From CAVWCQ01 sp963753545 (lineage in GTDB: Bacteria > Chloroflexota > Anaerolineae > Aggregatilineales > Aggregatilineaceae): a stretch of DNA of 64,000 nt. Both the position numbers and the translations under genes were made by a program. Positions 36,624-45,148 of this stretch are shown here, one piece after another. The stretch covers positions 248,001 to 312,000 of the forward strand of contig CAVWCQ010000002.1 of assembly GCA_963753545.1 (NCBI GenBank), written 5' to 3'. Under the pieces are notes generated by a model, which did no database searches, was not told where the DNA came from, and saw only the letters and a list, made by a program, of their open reading frames with translations. The first letter of the stretch is position 1, and every line of letters begins with the position of its first letter.

Positions 36624-37494
36624 TTGTCCGCCCCCGTTCCATCAACCGGATCACAAAATAGCCAATGAAAACCATCACGAAGAATAACAGGGTGGACATT
36701 GCCGTGCCGATGCTGTAACGGCCCTTCGAGAATTCTTTAAAAATGGCGGTATACAGCACTTCCGTCGAATAGCCAGGACCGCCGTTGGTCAACACATAGA
36801 CCACGTCGAAGATTTTCAGGCCGTGCAAGATGCTCAGGACGGTTGAAACAACCAGGGCAGGCATCAGCAGTGGGATTGTGATATGTCGCAGCCGGGCCAT
36901 GGCATTCGCGCCGTCGATCTGGGCGGCTTCGTAATACTCATCCGGAATGGTTTGCAGCCCTGCCAGCAGGATAACCATGATGTACCCTGCCCCTTTCCAG
37001 GTGTCCACGCCGACAATGGAATACAGGGCTATTTTAGGATCGGCCAACCACAAATGCGTCCATGACTTCAAACCAGCGTCGCGCAGCACTTCGTTCAGCA
37101 GGCCGCGACGGGGGTCCAAAACCGACTTAAAAATGAGGCCAACGACTACCATCGGCAGCACGGCTGGCAAAAAGATGAGCAGCCGATACAGGCTGCGCAG
37201 ATGTTTAACGCCGTTGTGCAGCAGCAGCGCGAACAGCAGGCCCAAGATCGTTTTCAGGATGATGGTGTTGATACTGAAGAGAGCAGTGTTGCGAGCGTAA
37301 CGGATATAGTTGTCGTTGGAGGAAAGGACTGTCCTGAAATTTTCTGTCCCTACATAATGAACGTCGCTTGAATAGCGATTCCAGTCCGTAAAGGCATAGC
37401 CAATTCCCATCACCGCCGGAATCACAAGAAACAAGCTGTATAAAATAAGGGTTCCTAAGGAAAAATAGAAGGGATAAACTTTGTTTCGTAACAT
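36616..37494 (-). CDS. Sugar ABC importer permease, MalF/UgpA type
   Basis: 292 residues from the ATG at 37494, preceded by GAGGTGG. Six membrane helices and the EAA loop EAAQIDGANAMARLRHITIPLLMP are visible. It lies 123 bases after the binding-protein stop, with a hairpin in that gap. CUT1-family subunit of the xyloglucan-module importer. Intact. Confidence 0.93.
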   Translation of the reverse strand: MLRNKVYPFYFSLGTLILYSLFLVIPAVMGIGYAFTDWNRYSSDVHYVGTENFRTVLSSNDNYIRYARNTALFSINTIILKTILGLLFALLLHNGVKHLRSLYRLLIFLPAVLPMVVVGLIFKSVLDPRRGLLNEVLRDAGLKSWTHLWLADPKIALYSIVGVDTWKGAGYIMVILLAGLQTIPDEYYEAAQIDGANAMARLRHITIPLLMPALVVSTVLSILHGLKIFDVVYVLTNGGPGYSTEVLYTAIFKEFSKGRYSIGTAMSTLLFFVMVFIGYFVIRLMERGRTNE

Positions 37495-37571
37495 GTTCCA
37501 CCTCAATGCCGGGTAATCTCAGCCAGGAGTGTGTTAAAATGGTGTCAGGCTGGGCTGATTTAGCCACTTCA

Positions 37572-37596
37572 GGGCGGTGTGTGCAAGACACCGCCC
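37572..37596 (-). terminator. Intercistronic hairpin after the binding-protein gene
   Basis: GGGCGGTGT (37572-37580) pairs perfectly with ACACCGCCC (37588-37596). It lies between binding-protein and permease genes with no T-run. By position it resembles the malE-malF type element that stabilises upstream mRNA or reduces readthrough. Confidence 0.7.
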
Positions 37597-37616
37597 CAAT
37601 TACTATGACTGTTTGG

Positions 37617-38918
37617 TTACTCGGCCCAGCCTGGATCGTTGGCGGCCTGTGCCATATCGGCCCGGCGCTGGTCAATGTTCTTCAAGACATCGATAGGTTG
37701 GATGTCACCGATGAACATTGCCGACAAATCCTGACCGATGTCCATCCACTGGGGATTGAGATAGTTAACGGCGGTCTGATAGACAGTTCCACGCTTATCG
37801 GCATAGGCATCAAAAAAGGCCTTTTCTTCGTCACTGTATTTGGGTGTTACCCCGGCGAAGTTGATCGAGGCGAATTCCGGCGTGTTGTCCAGGTTGTATT
37901 GCAGGTTTTCGGGGCGCGCCAGGAAGGCGAAGTATTCTTTGGCTTCATCAATATGCTTGGAACCGGAGTAAATGAACTTGCTCGGCCCGGCGGGATTCAC
38001 ATTGAGAATCTGGTTGTCGGCCAGCGGCATCACAAAAAAGCCAAAGGTTGAGGCAGGTACGCCATAGTCTGACTCGACGAGGTTGACGAAGGCCGTTTGC
38101 CGCACGGTCATCGCATACTCGCCGTTCGCCATGAATTCCGGCCCATCGGCATAGGCATCGGTCAGGGCGAATTCCCCGAAGAAGCCCAGATCGTACATTT
38201 CCTTGAGCTGTGTCAAGGCGGTAAGCATGGTTGGATCGTCAGCAAATTTCACTGTATTGGCGTTCAAGTTGTCGGCCAGTCCGGGGGTAACTTCTTCGTA
38301 ACGCGGGCCGAGTTCGGGGAACCACAGCACGTGGTGCCAGCCGTCCGAAATGGGTTCGTAGATGGGGGCAATGCCCGAATCCTTGATGGCCTGGCAGACG
38401 GCTTTGAATTCTTCGTAGGTTGTAGGAACGCTCAGACCCAGGTCGGCAAAAATGGTTTTGTTATAGACAATGACCCATGACGCCGATGTATCCCACAACG
38501 TCAGGCCCCAGACCTTACCGTCTACAGTGACCTGTTCCGTCACGAGCGGATCCTGCCGGGCTACCCATTCTTCATCCGAAAGATCCACGGCGTTTTGGGT
38601 GATGTTATAGTTAACAACGAGATCGGTTTTACCGCTTTGACCGCCGAAAATGTCCGGACCCTCGCCGGTGTTGAGCTTGGTTTGCAGGACATTAAAATAC
38701 TGATCGGATGGAATAATCTGGTAATCGATGTGAATGCCGGTTTCATCCTCGAACTTAGCCGCCAGATCAAGCTCGCCTTGTCTGATCCAGTCCTGGCTGG
38801 CTAAGTAAGTAAGCGTGACATCCCGTCTGGCATAGGCATTGGAGCCAGAATTAAAAGCAGGGCTGACAACGCTCACGATGGCAAACAGGGCAACGAGAAC
38901 AAGAGCTATCTTTTTCAT
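37617..38918 (-). CDS. Sugar ABC importer substrate-binding protein, family 1
   Basis: 433 residues from the ATG at 38918 (MKKIALVLVALFA), 11 bases after AAAGGAG. The signal peptide core is clear, with probable cleavage near NAYARR. The mature protein has the family 1 (MalE-like) pattern: LAAKFEDETGIHIDYQII, GEGPDIFGG and AAKEYFAFLARPEN-like segments. No lipobox cysteine is seen. First structural gene after the LacI regulator. The neighbouring GH31 and GH29 enzymes suggest fucosylated xyloglucan oligosaccharides as ligand. Confidence 0.92.
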   Translation of the reverse strand: MKKIALVLVALFAIVSVVSPAFNSGSNAYARRDVTLTYLASQDWIRQGELDLAAKFEDETGIHIDYQIIPSDQYFNVLQTKLNTGEGPDIFGGQSGKTDLVVNYNITQNAVDLSDEEWVARQDPLVTEQVTVDGKVWGLTLWDTSASWVIVYNKTIFADLGLSVPTTYEEFKAVCQAIKDSGIAPIYEPISDGWHHVLWFPELGPRYEEVTPGLADNLNANTVKFADDPTMLTALTQLKEMYDLGFFGEFALTDAYADGPEFMANGEYAMTVRQTAFVNLVESDYGVPASTFGFFVMPLADNQILNVNPAGPSKFIYSGSKHIDEAKEYFAFLARPENLQYNLDNTPEFASINFAGVTPKYSDEEKAFFDAYADKRGTVYQTAVNYLNPQWMDIGQDLSAMFIGDIQPIDVLKNIDQRRADMAQAANDPGWAE

Positions 38919-38985
38919 GGGAACAAAACTCCTTTTAATAGACAAACGTAGCGAATAAGCGGTGTTTGGTTAGGTGGTTTGGCCG

Positions 38986-40044
38986 TTATACCTCCTTCTG
39001 GGATGGTCCCGATGTCTCGCGGACTGTCAGCCGTGGTGGAACAAGAATTTGTTGAACACCAGGAGTACCTTCATCAAGTTGGCGGATCAGCATTTGGGCT
39101 GCCTGATGGCCAACCTGTTGAAGAGGGAAATCAACCGAACTGAGCGCCGGATGCAGTAAGTTGGCAATTTTGCCGGGCGCAATCCCAACGATGGAGAAAT
39201 CTTCTGGCACGGATCGTCCTCGCTCTTGCAGCGCGCGAAACAGCCCGACGGCGGTCGCGCTGTAGGCCATGACCATCGCTGTCAGGTCCGGGGCGGTGTC
39301 CAGCAAGTCACACGCAGCTTCATATGCAAATTGAACGCGAAAATCAACATGGCGCTCATAGACGGGCAGATCATACTGCTGCACAACCCGTTCGTAGCCT
39401 ACCTGTATCCAATGAGCCGAGGAAAGTTCATGTTCGTGGATACTTGCCGGGAAACCCATAAAACCGATCTGCCGGTGACCGAGCGCGATCAGGTGTTCAA
39501 AGGCCTGCTCTACTGCCCCTTCCAGATCCAGGTCAATGTAGCTCAGGTCTTTGTTGTCGGCGCAGCGTCCGATCATCACAAAAGGATAGTTGTATCCTCG
39601 TAAGAGTTGAACTCGCCAATCTTCCAGCGTGGTTTCCATCAGAATCATGCCCCGGATTTGCCCGGTACGATAGACGTCGAGCAGTTCCTGAATGGACAAG
39701 TCGCGAGTCAACAGATTGAGGCCAAAGGCTTCCTCTCCGGCAGCGGTCGAAGCACCCAGGATAAAGTCCAATTCGATGTCGGTTACTTCCAGCCGGGTCT
39801 GCGATTGCAGCGGGTAGTGCAGCGAAATGGTATTCGTTTTACTCTGTTGAACAGTCTGCACATAAGGTGTATAGCCCAGTTCGTTGATCACCCGCTGGAC
39901 ACGGGCGCGCGTTTTTTTGGCAACATCAGGCTTATTATTGAGGACACGCGAGACTGTGGAGATGGAAACCCCGGCGGCTTTAGCAACGTCCACGATGTTG
40001 ATTTCGCCCTGTTCTTCAAAATCCGGCTCAAAGGGTGGCATCAT
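38986..40044 (-). CDS. LacI-family transcriptional regulator of the xyloglucan operon
   Basis: 352 residues. The HTH INIVDVAKAAGVSISTVSRVLNNKPDV begins at residue 15, followed by a periplasmic-binding-like effector domain (HRQIGFMGFPAS, FSIVGIAPGK). It is first gene of the leftward operon. Its own promoter carries a perfect 8+8 palindrome at the predicted start of transcription, so autoregulation of the whole operon is likely. The effector would be an imported xyloglucan fragment or fucose (inference). Confidence 0.93.
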   Translation of the reverse strand: MMPPFEPDFEEQGEINIVDVAKAAGVSISTVSRVLNNKPDVAKKTRARVQRVINELGYTPYVQTVQQSKTNTISLHYPLQSQTRLEVTDIELDFILGASTAAGEEAFGLNLLTRDLSIQELLDVYRTGQIRGMILMETTLEDWRVQLLRGYNYPFVMIGRCADNKDLSYIDLDLEGAVEQAFEHLIALGHRQIGFMGFPASIHEHELSSAHWIQVGYERVVQQYDLPVYERHVDFRVQFAYEAACDLLDTAPDLTAMVMAYSATAVGLFRALQERGRSVPEDFSIVGIAPGKIANLLHPALSSVDFPLQQVGHQAAQMLIRQLDEGTPGVQQILVPPRLTVRETSGPSQKEV

Positions 40045-40070
40045 GAAACATCTTCCAGATGATTGGTAGA

Positions 40071-40130
40071 TTATCGGTATTTTTTCGGTACTCTACCGAA
40101 ATAGTACCATCAAAAGCAGTTATTTGTCAA
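40071..40130 (-). promoter_or_regulatory. Promoter and operator of the xyloglucan operon
   Basis: On the minus strand TTGACA (40125-40130), an 18-base spacer and TACTAT (40101-40106) are followed by the palindrome TTTCGGTA-GAG-TACCGAAA (40083-40101). A half-site-like TACCGATAA lies just after it (near 40072-40080). The operator overlaps the -10 end and the transcription start. Confidence 0.8.
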
Positions 40131-40574
40131 CGACTGTGTGAAGAGTTTGTGTCTAGCGTTGGAGCATACCCTTGTGGAGGGCAAAATCACATCCGAAAGC
40201 GATTATTCGGTCAAGGCGTAGCCATACGGTATAAAAATCAATCTCAAGGAAAACCTCGCGGAGTGCTGTTAATCCACTAACGAAATACAACACGTGTATA
40301 CGATATCGGGGAAGAAAGACCGCTCACCGGACAGACTTTTTGTATTGAGTATATTTAGTGCTTAGACGGAGCTTCGACCGAGTACGTGTATGCGCCTTAT
40401 AGTCTTTGTCCCGTGCCCCAATACTGCCCAGTTCTTTACCAGCAGAAGAGCCAAAGCAGCATAAACGACATTGCTTCCAAGGGGCTGGTCATCTTCCCTT
40501 ACTCCGGGTCTTTTTTTTCCTCGATCTTTTCCTCAGATTTTTTTCACTATTGGTGGATCACTTTCACTTTATCA
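40131..40574. other. Gene-free region before the high-GC insert
   Basis: No credible gene on either strand. The composition is AT-rich compared with what follows. T-runs occur at 40510-40518 and 40540-40547. The sequence changes abruptly to high-GC coding sequence at about 40575. Confidence 0.5.
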
Positions 40575-41642
40575 AGAACACGACAACCCGCCAGACCTCA
40601 TCCGGCTGCCGACGATGGTCTCGTTCGCCAAGCAGGGGCTGCTGATGAACCTTGACGACTACGCCACTGCTTTCGGCTGGGACGAGTGGCCGGTGCCGCA
40701 GCTCAACCAGAACCGCGTTGACGGCCGACGGCATCCGCGGCTCCGGCACGCTCTATGCCATGGGTCTCAACTACAGCCTGACCGGCATCTTCTACAACAA
40801 GAAACTGGCGGCCCAGATCGGCATGACCGAGCCGCCCAAGACGGTTGCCGAGTTCGAGGATCTGCTCGCCAAGGCCAAGGAAGCCGGGCTCCAGCCGATC
40901 ATGGAGTGGGGCAGCGCCAAGAGCGGCATGGGGCTTGCGTTCCCGCTCCAGAACCTGATGGCCGCCTATGGCCCGGTCGAGCCGATCAACGACTGGATCT
41001 TCCAGAAGCCGGCGCGACGATCGATACGCCGTCGAACCTGACTGCTGCCCAGCACCTGGAGCAGTGGATCAAGAATGGCTACTTCCCGCCCGACATCAAC
41101 GCCATCGAGTACACGGATGCTGCCGCCCGCTTCGGCAAGGGCGAGGGGGTCTTCACCTTCAACGGTGACTGGCAGAACGCCGGGTACGACACGGACATGC
41201 CCGGCAATGTTGGGTTCTTCCTGATGCCGCCCGCTGAGGCCGGCGGATGGCCATGCTGCCATGTCCGCTCCGCTGACCTTCGGCATCGCCGCCAAGGCCA
41301 AGAACGCGGATTGCGCTGCGTTCTTCCTCAACTGGGTCGCCACGAACGACGACGGCTCGCGCAGATCAACGTCGCTGTCGGCGGCTCCAACCCCGGCGGG
41401 CCGGCGGATGCCACGATGCCTTCCGTTGCTGCGGGCTCGGTCACGAACGAGACGCTCGCTGCCGGACCGGTGGTGGGTGCAGGCCGGCACGTCGATGGAC
41501 TTCATCGCCAACGCGACGAGCTCGATCTTCGCCCAGGGCTGGACGCCTGAACTCCAGAAGATGGTCGGCGGCACAGCAGGACGCTGCCGGTCTCCTCAAA
41601 GCCGTTCAGGCAGAATACGAGCGAGAACTCGCTCAACAGTAG
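40575..41642 (+). pseudogene. Truncated, multiply frameshifted sugar-binding protein (family 1) in high-GC island
   Basis: The sequence starts mid-protein at NPPDLIRLPTMVSFAKQGLLMNLDDYATAFGWDEWP. It continues in shifting frames with YAMGLNYSLTGIFYNKKLAAQIG, EPPKTVAEFEDLLAKAK, GEGVFTFNGDWQN and GIAAKAKNADCAAFFLNW, and ends at TAG 41640-41642. At least five shifts are needed. About the first 90 residues, signal peptide and promoter are absent. The order binding protein, permease, permease matches CUT1 operons. Codons end almost always in G or C, unlike flanking genes. Either a degraded horizontally acquired operon or a chimeric assembly segment. Confidence 0.75.
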
Positions 41643-41731
41643 TGGTGAGGGCCGCAGGGTGATGCCTGCGCCTGCCAGATCGACGGTGACATGATGATGA
41701 CAGTCAGATAATCGTCCTGCGGCTCTCCGCA

Positions 41732-41774
41732 GTCTCCCGGCGGACCTCCCTCAGCAAATGGTCCGCCGGGAGAC
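41732..41774 (+). repeat. Perfect 15-base inverted repeat over the permease start
   Basis: GTCTCCCGGCGGACC (41732-41746) and GGTCCGCCGGGAGAC (41760-41774) are perfect inverted copies with a 13-base loop. The likely start codon (41758) sits at the loop edge and the second arm encodes residues 2-6. It could be an RNA structure controlling the start, or an artefact. Confidence 0.6.
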
Positions 41775-42630
41775 CATTGTTGGCTGGCTGTTCGTCCTGC
41801 CCGCGCTGCTCATGTACGCGGTCTTCGTGCTCGTGCCTTTCCTGTTGACCATCCTGTACTCGTTCTATCGCTGGAACGGTATCGGTCCGATGACCTGGGT
41901 CGGGTTGAAGAACTACGTGACTGTCTTCCAGGTTCCCAATCTGATCGGGACGATCTTCAACGCATTCTGGCTGGTCGTGTGGTTCAGCTTCATTCCGGTG
42001 GCGCTCGGGCTCGTTGTCGCGAGCGTGATCCACCGCGTGGCAACCGGGCGGTTCGGAGCGATCGCCCGGACCGTTCTGTTCCTGCCCCAGGTCATACCGC
42101 TCGTCGCTGCCGGCATCATCTGGGGCTGGCTGCTGGCTCTTCCGGGCTTGGTCAACCAGATCCTCAAGGCCGTCGGGCTCGGCGCGATTACCCGTGCCTG
42201 GCTCGGCGACTTCGACTGGGCGCTCCCGGCCGTCGGCATCATCGGAATCTGGGTACTGCTGGGCTTCTGTACCGTCCTGCTGTTGACCGGCATGACGAAG
42301 ATCGACCCGGCCCTCTATGAGTCTGCGAGGATCGACGGCGCCAGCTGGTTCACGGAGTTCGTCGCGATCACCGTCCCGCTTCTCAGACACGAGATCGGCG
42401 TGTGCCTGACCGTCACGGTGATCGCCGCGCTCGCCGCATTTGATATCGTCTACGTCTCGACGGCCGGCGGACCCGGCAACTCGACGGCGGTCCCCGGAAT
42501 CCAGATCTACATCCTTGCGTTCACCGAGCAGCGGATTGGCCTGGCGTCTGCTCTGGCCGTCATGCTCATGGTCCTGGTCCTCGTCGTCATCCTCCCGATC
42601 CAGCGCCTGAGCCGGGAGACCACGCAATGA
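41758..42630 (+). CDS. Sugar ABC importer permease, MalF type, high-GC island
   Basis: 290 residues, six membrane helices and EAA loop YESARIDGASWFTEFVAITVPLL. No Shine-Dalgarno is visible before the ATG, which lies in the loop of a perfect inverted repeat. The line of bases 42001-42060 counts 44 G+C of 60, against 26 of 60 at 40201-40260. Its stop overlaps the next permease start (ATGA). It looks functional itself, but its binding-protein partner is broken. Confidence 0.85.
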   Translation: MVRRETIVGWLFVLPALLMYAVFVLVPFLLTILYSFYRWNGIGPMTWVGLKNYVTVFQVPNLIGTIFNAFWLVVWFSFIPVALGLVVASVIHRVATGRFGAIARTVLFLPQVIPLVAAGIIWGWLLALPGLVNQILKAVGLGAITRAWLGDFDWALPAVGIIGIWVLLGFCTVLLLTGMTKIDPALYESARIDGASWFTEFVAITVPLLRHEIGVCLTVTVIAALAAFDIVYVSTAGGPGNSTAVPGIQIYILAFTEQRIGLASALAVMLMVLVLVVILPIQRLSRETTQ

Positions 42631-43452
42631 AGATTGGACGCGGCGAACTCTTGGCAGGACGGGCACTCCTCCTGGCGCTGATGGCGATCACGATCCTGCC
42701 CTTCATCAGCATCTTCATGACCGCGCTGCATCCGTCGGGGACTGTGCCCAGCGGGCTCGAATGGCCCGCGGACCCGCAGTGGGGCAACTTCGTGGAAGCG
42801 TTCAACGTGGCGAACATGCCCGCGCTCCTCGCCTCGAGCACGTTCATCGTGCTTGCCGTGGTGCCGGTAGCTCTGGTCATCTCGACGATGGCCGGGTTCG
42901 CCATCGGTCATCCTGCGGATCCCCGGCTCGCGCGTGCTCCTGTTCCTGTTCGTGTTCGGGCTGACGCTCCCGTTCACGGGGATCATCGTCCCTCTCTACT
43001 ACCTGGAGCGGGCGATGGGGATCTACAACACCCGGCTCGCGATCGTGCTGCCGCTGATCGCCTTGTACATGCCCTTTGCCGTCTTCTGGATGCGCGCCCA
43101 CTTCGTCAACATGCCAACCGAGATCTCGGAGGCGGCCCGTGTCGATGGCGCGACCACCTGGGACCTGTTCTGGCGCATCCACGTCCCGCTCGCGCGGGCG
43201 CCGATCGCGTCGCTCGGGATCCTCATGTCCATCTGGACGTGGAACCAGTTTCTCCTTGCGCTGGTGCTCGTCGAGGACCCGACGCAGCGAACGATGGCCG
43301 GTGCGCTGGGAGCGTTCCAGGGCCACTACGCGACCGATGTCCCCCTGCTGTGCGCCGGCACGATCCTGATCCTGCTACCCACCCTCGTCGTCTTCGTGCT
43401 GTTCCAGCGCCAGATCATCACGGCGCTGCTCCAAGGCTCGGTCAAGGGATAA
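42627..43452 (+). CDS. Sugar ABC importer permease, MalG type, high-GC island (one frameshift)
   Basis: The first frame from 42627 carries the first membrane helix and FVEAFNVANMPALLASSTFIVLAVVPVALVISTMAGFAIG. The second, from about 42925, carries MLLFLFVFGLTLPFTGIIVPLYYLE, EAA loop SEAARVDGATTWDLFWRIHVPLARAP and the CUT1 ending ITALLQGSVKG. A shift near 42905-42935 breaks the gene. Joined length is about 275 residues. Last gene of the high-GC fragment. Confidence 0.82.
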
Positions 43453-43476
43453 ACAGCGGTGTACCGAGTGCATCGA

Positions 43477-43658
43477 TCAAGCTTGCGGTCGGTTGGCCGC
43501 ATCTCCAGTCGAGAGATCCCATAGGATTACAACAAGGGTAAAGTCACTCGACAGCGCGTAGCGACCGTCAGGGCTGAGGGCAACGCGGTTCACGCCTGTT
43601 TTGTGACCATTTAATGTGTGCAGGGGAAACCCGGTCGCAACATCCCACAAAGGCAGAA
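43477..43658 (-). pseudogene. WD40-repeat protein remnant
   Basis: The minus strand encodes about 60 residues containing one and a half WD40 repeats (LWDVATGFPLHTLNGHKTGV, then NRVALSPDGRYALSSDF and ILWDLSTGD), ending at TGA 43477-43479. The sequence upstream of about 43658 does not continue the propeller, so only the C-terminal end of a larger protein survives. It sits directly against the right edge of the high-GC island, suggesting that a rearrangement truncated it. Confidence 0.55.
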
Positions 43659-43985
43659 TCGGAGCGTTGGGCAGCAGGCCGCGAGTACCATATTAAACGC
43701 TACATCCCCAGCCTGGACGGAACCCGCATCACGCTCTCCCCTGTGCGGCGCGACACCCTGTGCACTCAGATTTGTGAAGATTATGCCAGCCCCCTGGAGC
43801 ACGATGTCCCGCTTTACCGTGCTCCGCTGGGTTGGCCCAATCCCGAGGGCTGGCTCACGACTACTCCGAGCTTCGAGGAATTTCCTTGTCAGACTGACCC
43901 TAACTCCTGAGCAGTCCGATGAATAGCCGGGTCATACTTACTCTACGGCATGCCCAGAAGCCCCCAACATTAGCTACGCGGAGCG
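43659..43985. other. Region without a clear gene
   Basis: A plus-strand open frame (43614-43910) encodes about 98 residues with some protein-like composition (YHIKRYIPSLDGTRITLSPV), but it has no ribosome site, overlaps the WD40 remnant and matches nothing I recognise. No other feature seen. Confidence 0.3.
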
Positions 43986-44435
43986 TCACTTACACACTAT
44001 GCTTACGGTATCGACATAGGCAGTCGGGGTGCCGTCAGCATTGACAGTGATGTGGAAAAGATACTTTACGTAGGCATTGTTGCCCTGCCCTGGTCCGATG
44101 ATGTTGGTGATGGCGAGGAACGTATATTCATATGCGCCGGTGAGATCTTCGGTGAATCAATTCATGCCGTTGACTTGATAAGTGTCACCGGTGATCAGCC
44201 CCGTCGCTTTAACCCCCTGGAAGTTTAAGTGATAGCTGTTCGCCTTGTAAATCAGGTTGACCGTTCCGTAAAACTGTACCGTCTCACCAGCCCCGCCTCT
44301 CGCGCAAGGCACATCCGAGTACCAGGCAATGTCCATTTTGAAAATGTCCGCTTGGGCAAGTGTTGGCAGAGCTGATGTAGTAGCCAGCAGCACAAGCACA
44401 ACAGTGAAAACTAGAGGCCGAATCTTAGTGTTCAT
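43986..44435 (-). pseudogene. Small secreted protein of unknown function with in-frame stop
   Basis: The start at 44435 gives a clear signal peptide (VFTVVLVLLATTSALPTLAQA), then a beta-rich mature part (YGTVNLIYKANSYHLNFQGVKATG). TGA at 44157-44159 stops it at 92 residues. The same frame then stays open for another 56 codons with matching composition (EYTFLAITNIIGPGQGN, NAYVKYLFHITVNADG) and ends VDTVSIVCK at 43986. A single change from TGG (Trp) is the simplest explanation, since the codon follows GMN. Full length would be about 148 residues with cysteines near both ends. Function unknown. Confidence 0.65.
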
Positions 44436-45148
44436 GAATGTTTTCTCCTTTCATAGGTAAATAGGGCGATTTTAAAATTCACTGTGACCTGAAAACGGTC
44501 GTTTTCGAACCGAGGCGGAGGCTATAGCTACCGGGCGAATTTGGTTGGAGCGCTGCCAGCACTGCCATAGCACTTACTGGCATTCGAAGCTGGATTTACT
44601 CCAGGATCCTGTCATGTCGCGATTGGCAACCCAACATTAATTGTCAGCGTAGCTGTGCGATCCTAACGGTCGTATGCCTGCTCATGTCCTTGCTTCCCCT
44701 CACGTTTTTATCGACACAATATGAAAATACCTGTCTAGAGCATCTCGATGGCGCTAAGGGATTCCTAACTATAAGAGAACTGCACATACGAGAAGAATGG
44801 AGGAAGATACGCTGCTGTGTAGCTCCAGAAAACGGAAATCCACAACTTCATTCTATCACAGAATGGTTCGGGTCCAGTTTGCCTTCCAAAATACCGTTAT
44901 TCCAATTTTTATTGTTTTTTGCAGGATTGGGGTGCTGCGAATTGAAAAGATGGATAATAGGAAAGGGATTTAATAGGGCAGCCCAGAGAAAAAAGAGGCG
45001 CGGGATGGATCATAACTTGAAATGCTGATTCGTTTTCGTCCAATTACGCAGGCAGTGCGGGTTCGACGCTCCGAGACCCGCGAGCTGCTGTGTTTTTTCT
45101 CCGGAAAACGCGTCGGATGGCCAAAGTAGTCACCACAAGTACACCACA
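44436..45148. other. Intergenic region, one hairpin
   Basis: About 700 bases with no supported gene. A plus-strand frame at 44684-45028 is rich in rare, cysteine-heavy composition and has no ribosome site. A hairpin at 45057-45081 (GCGGGT with ACCCGC plus TCG with CGA) may terminate the alpha-galactosidase mRNA coming from the right. Confidence 0.4.

Noticed and set aside
41704..42666. Minus-strand frame of 320 codons opposite the high-GC permease
   Set aside because: Long antisense frames are expected in high-GC DNA. Its Asp/Arg/Glu-rich composition is not protein-like.
43614..43910. Possible 98-residue gene on the plus strand
   Set aside because: Overlaps the WD40 remnant, no ribosome site, no family match.
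44157..44159. Selenocysteine at the in-frame TGA
   Set aside because: No selenocysteine-insertion hairpin is apparent, and the family context gives no reason for one. A Trp mutation is simpler.
44684..45028. Possible 114-residue gene on the plus strand
   Set aside because: No ribosome site, odd composition and no recognised motif.
45057..45081. tRNA T-arm-like GGTTCGA
   Set aside because: No acceptor or anticodon stems around it. It is better explained as a hairpin after the GH36 gene.
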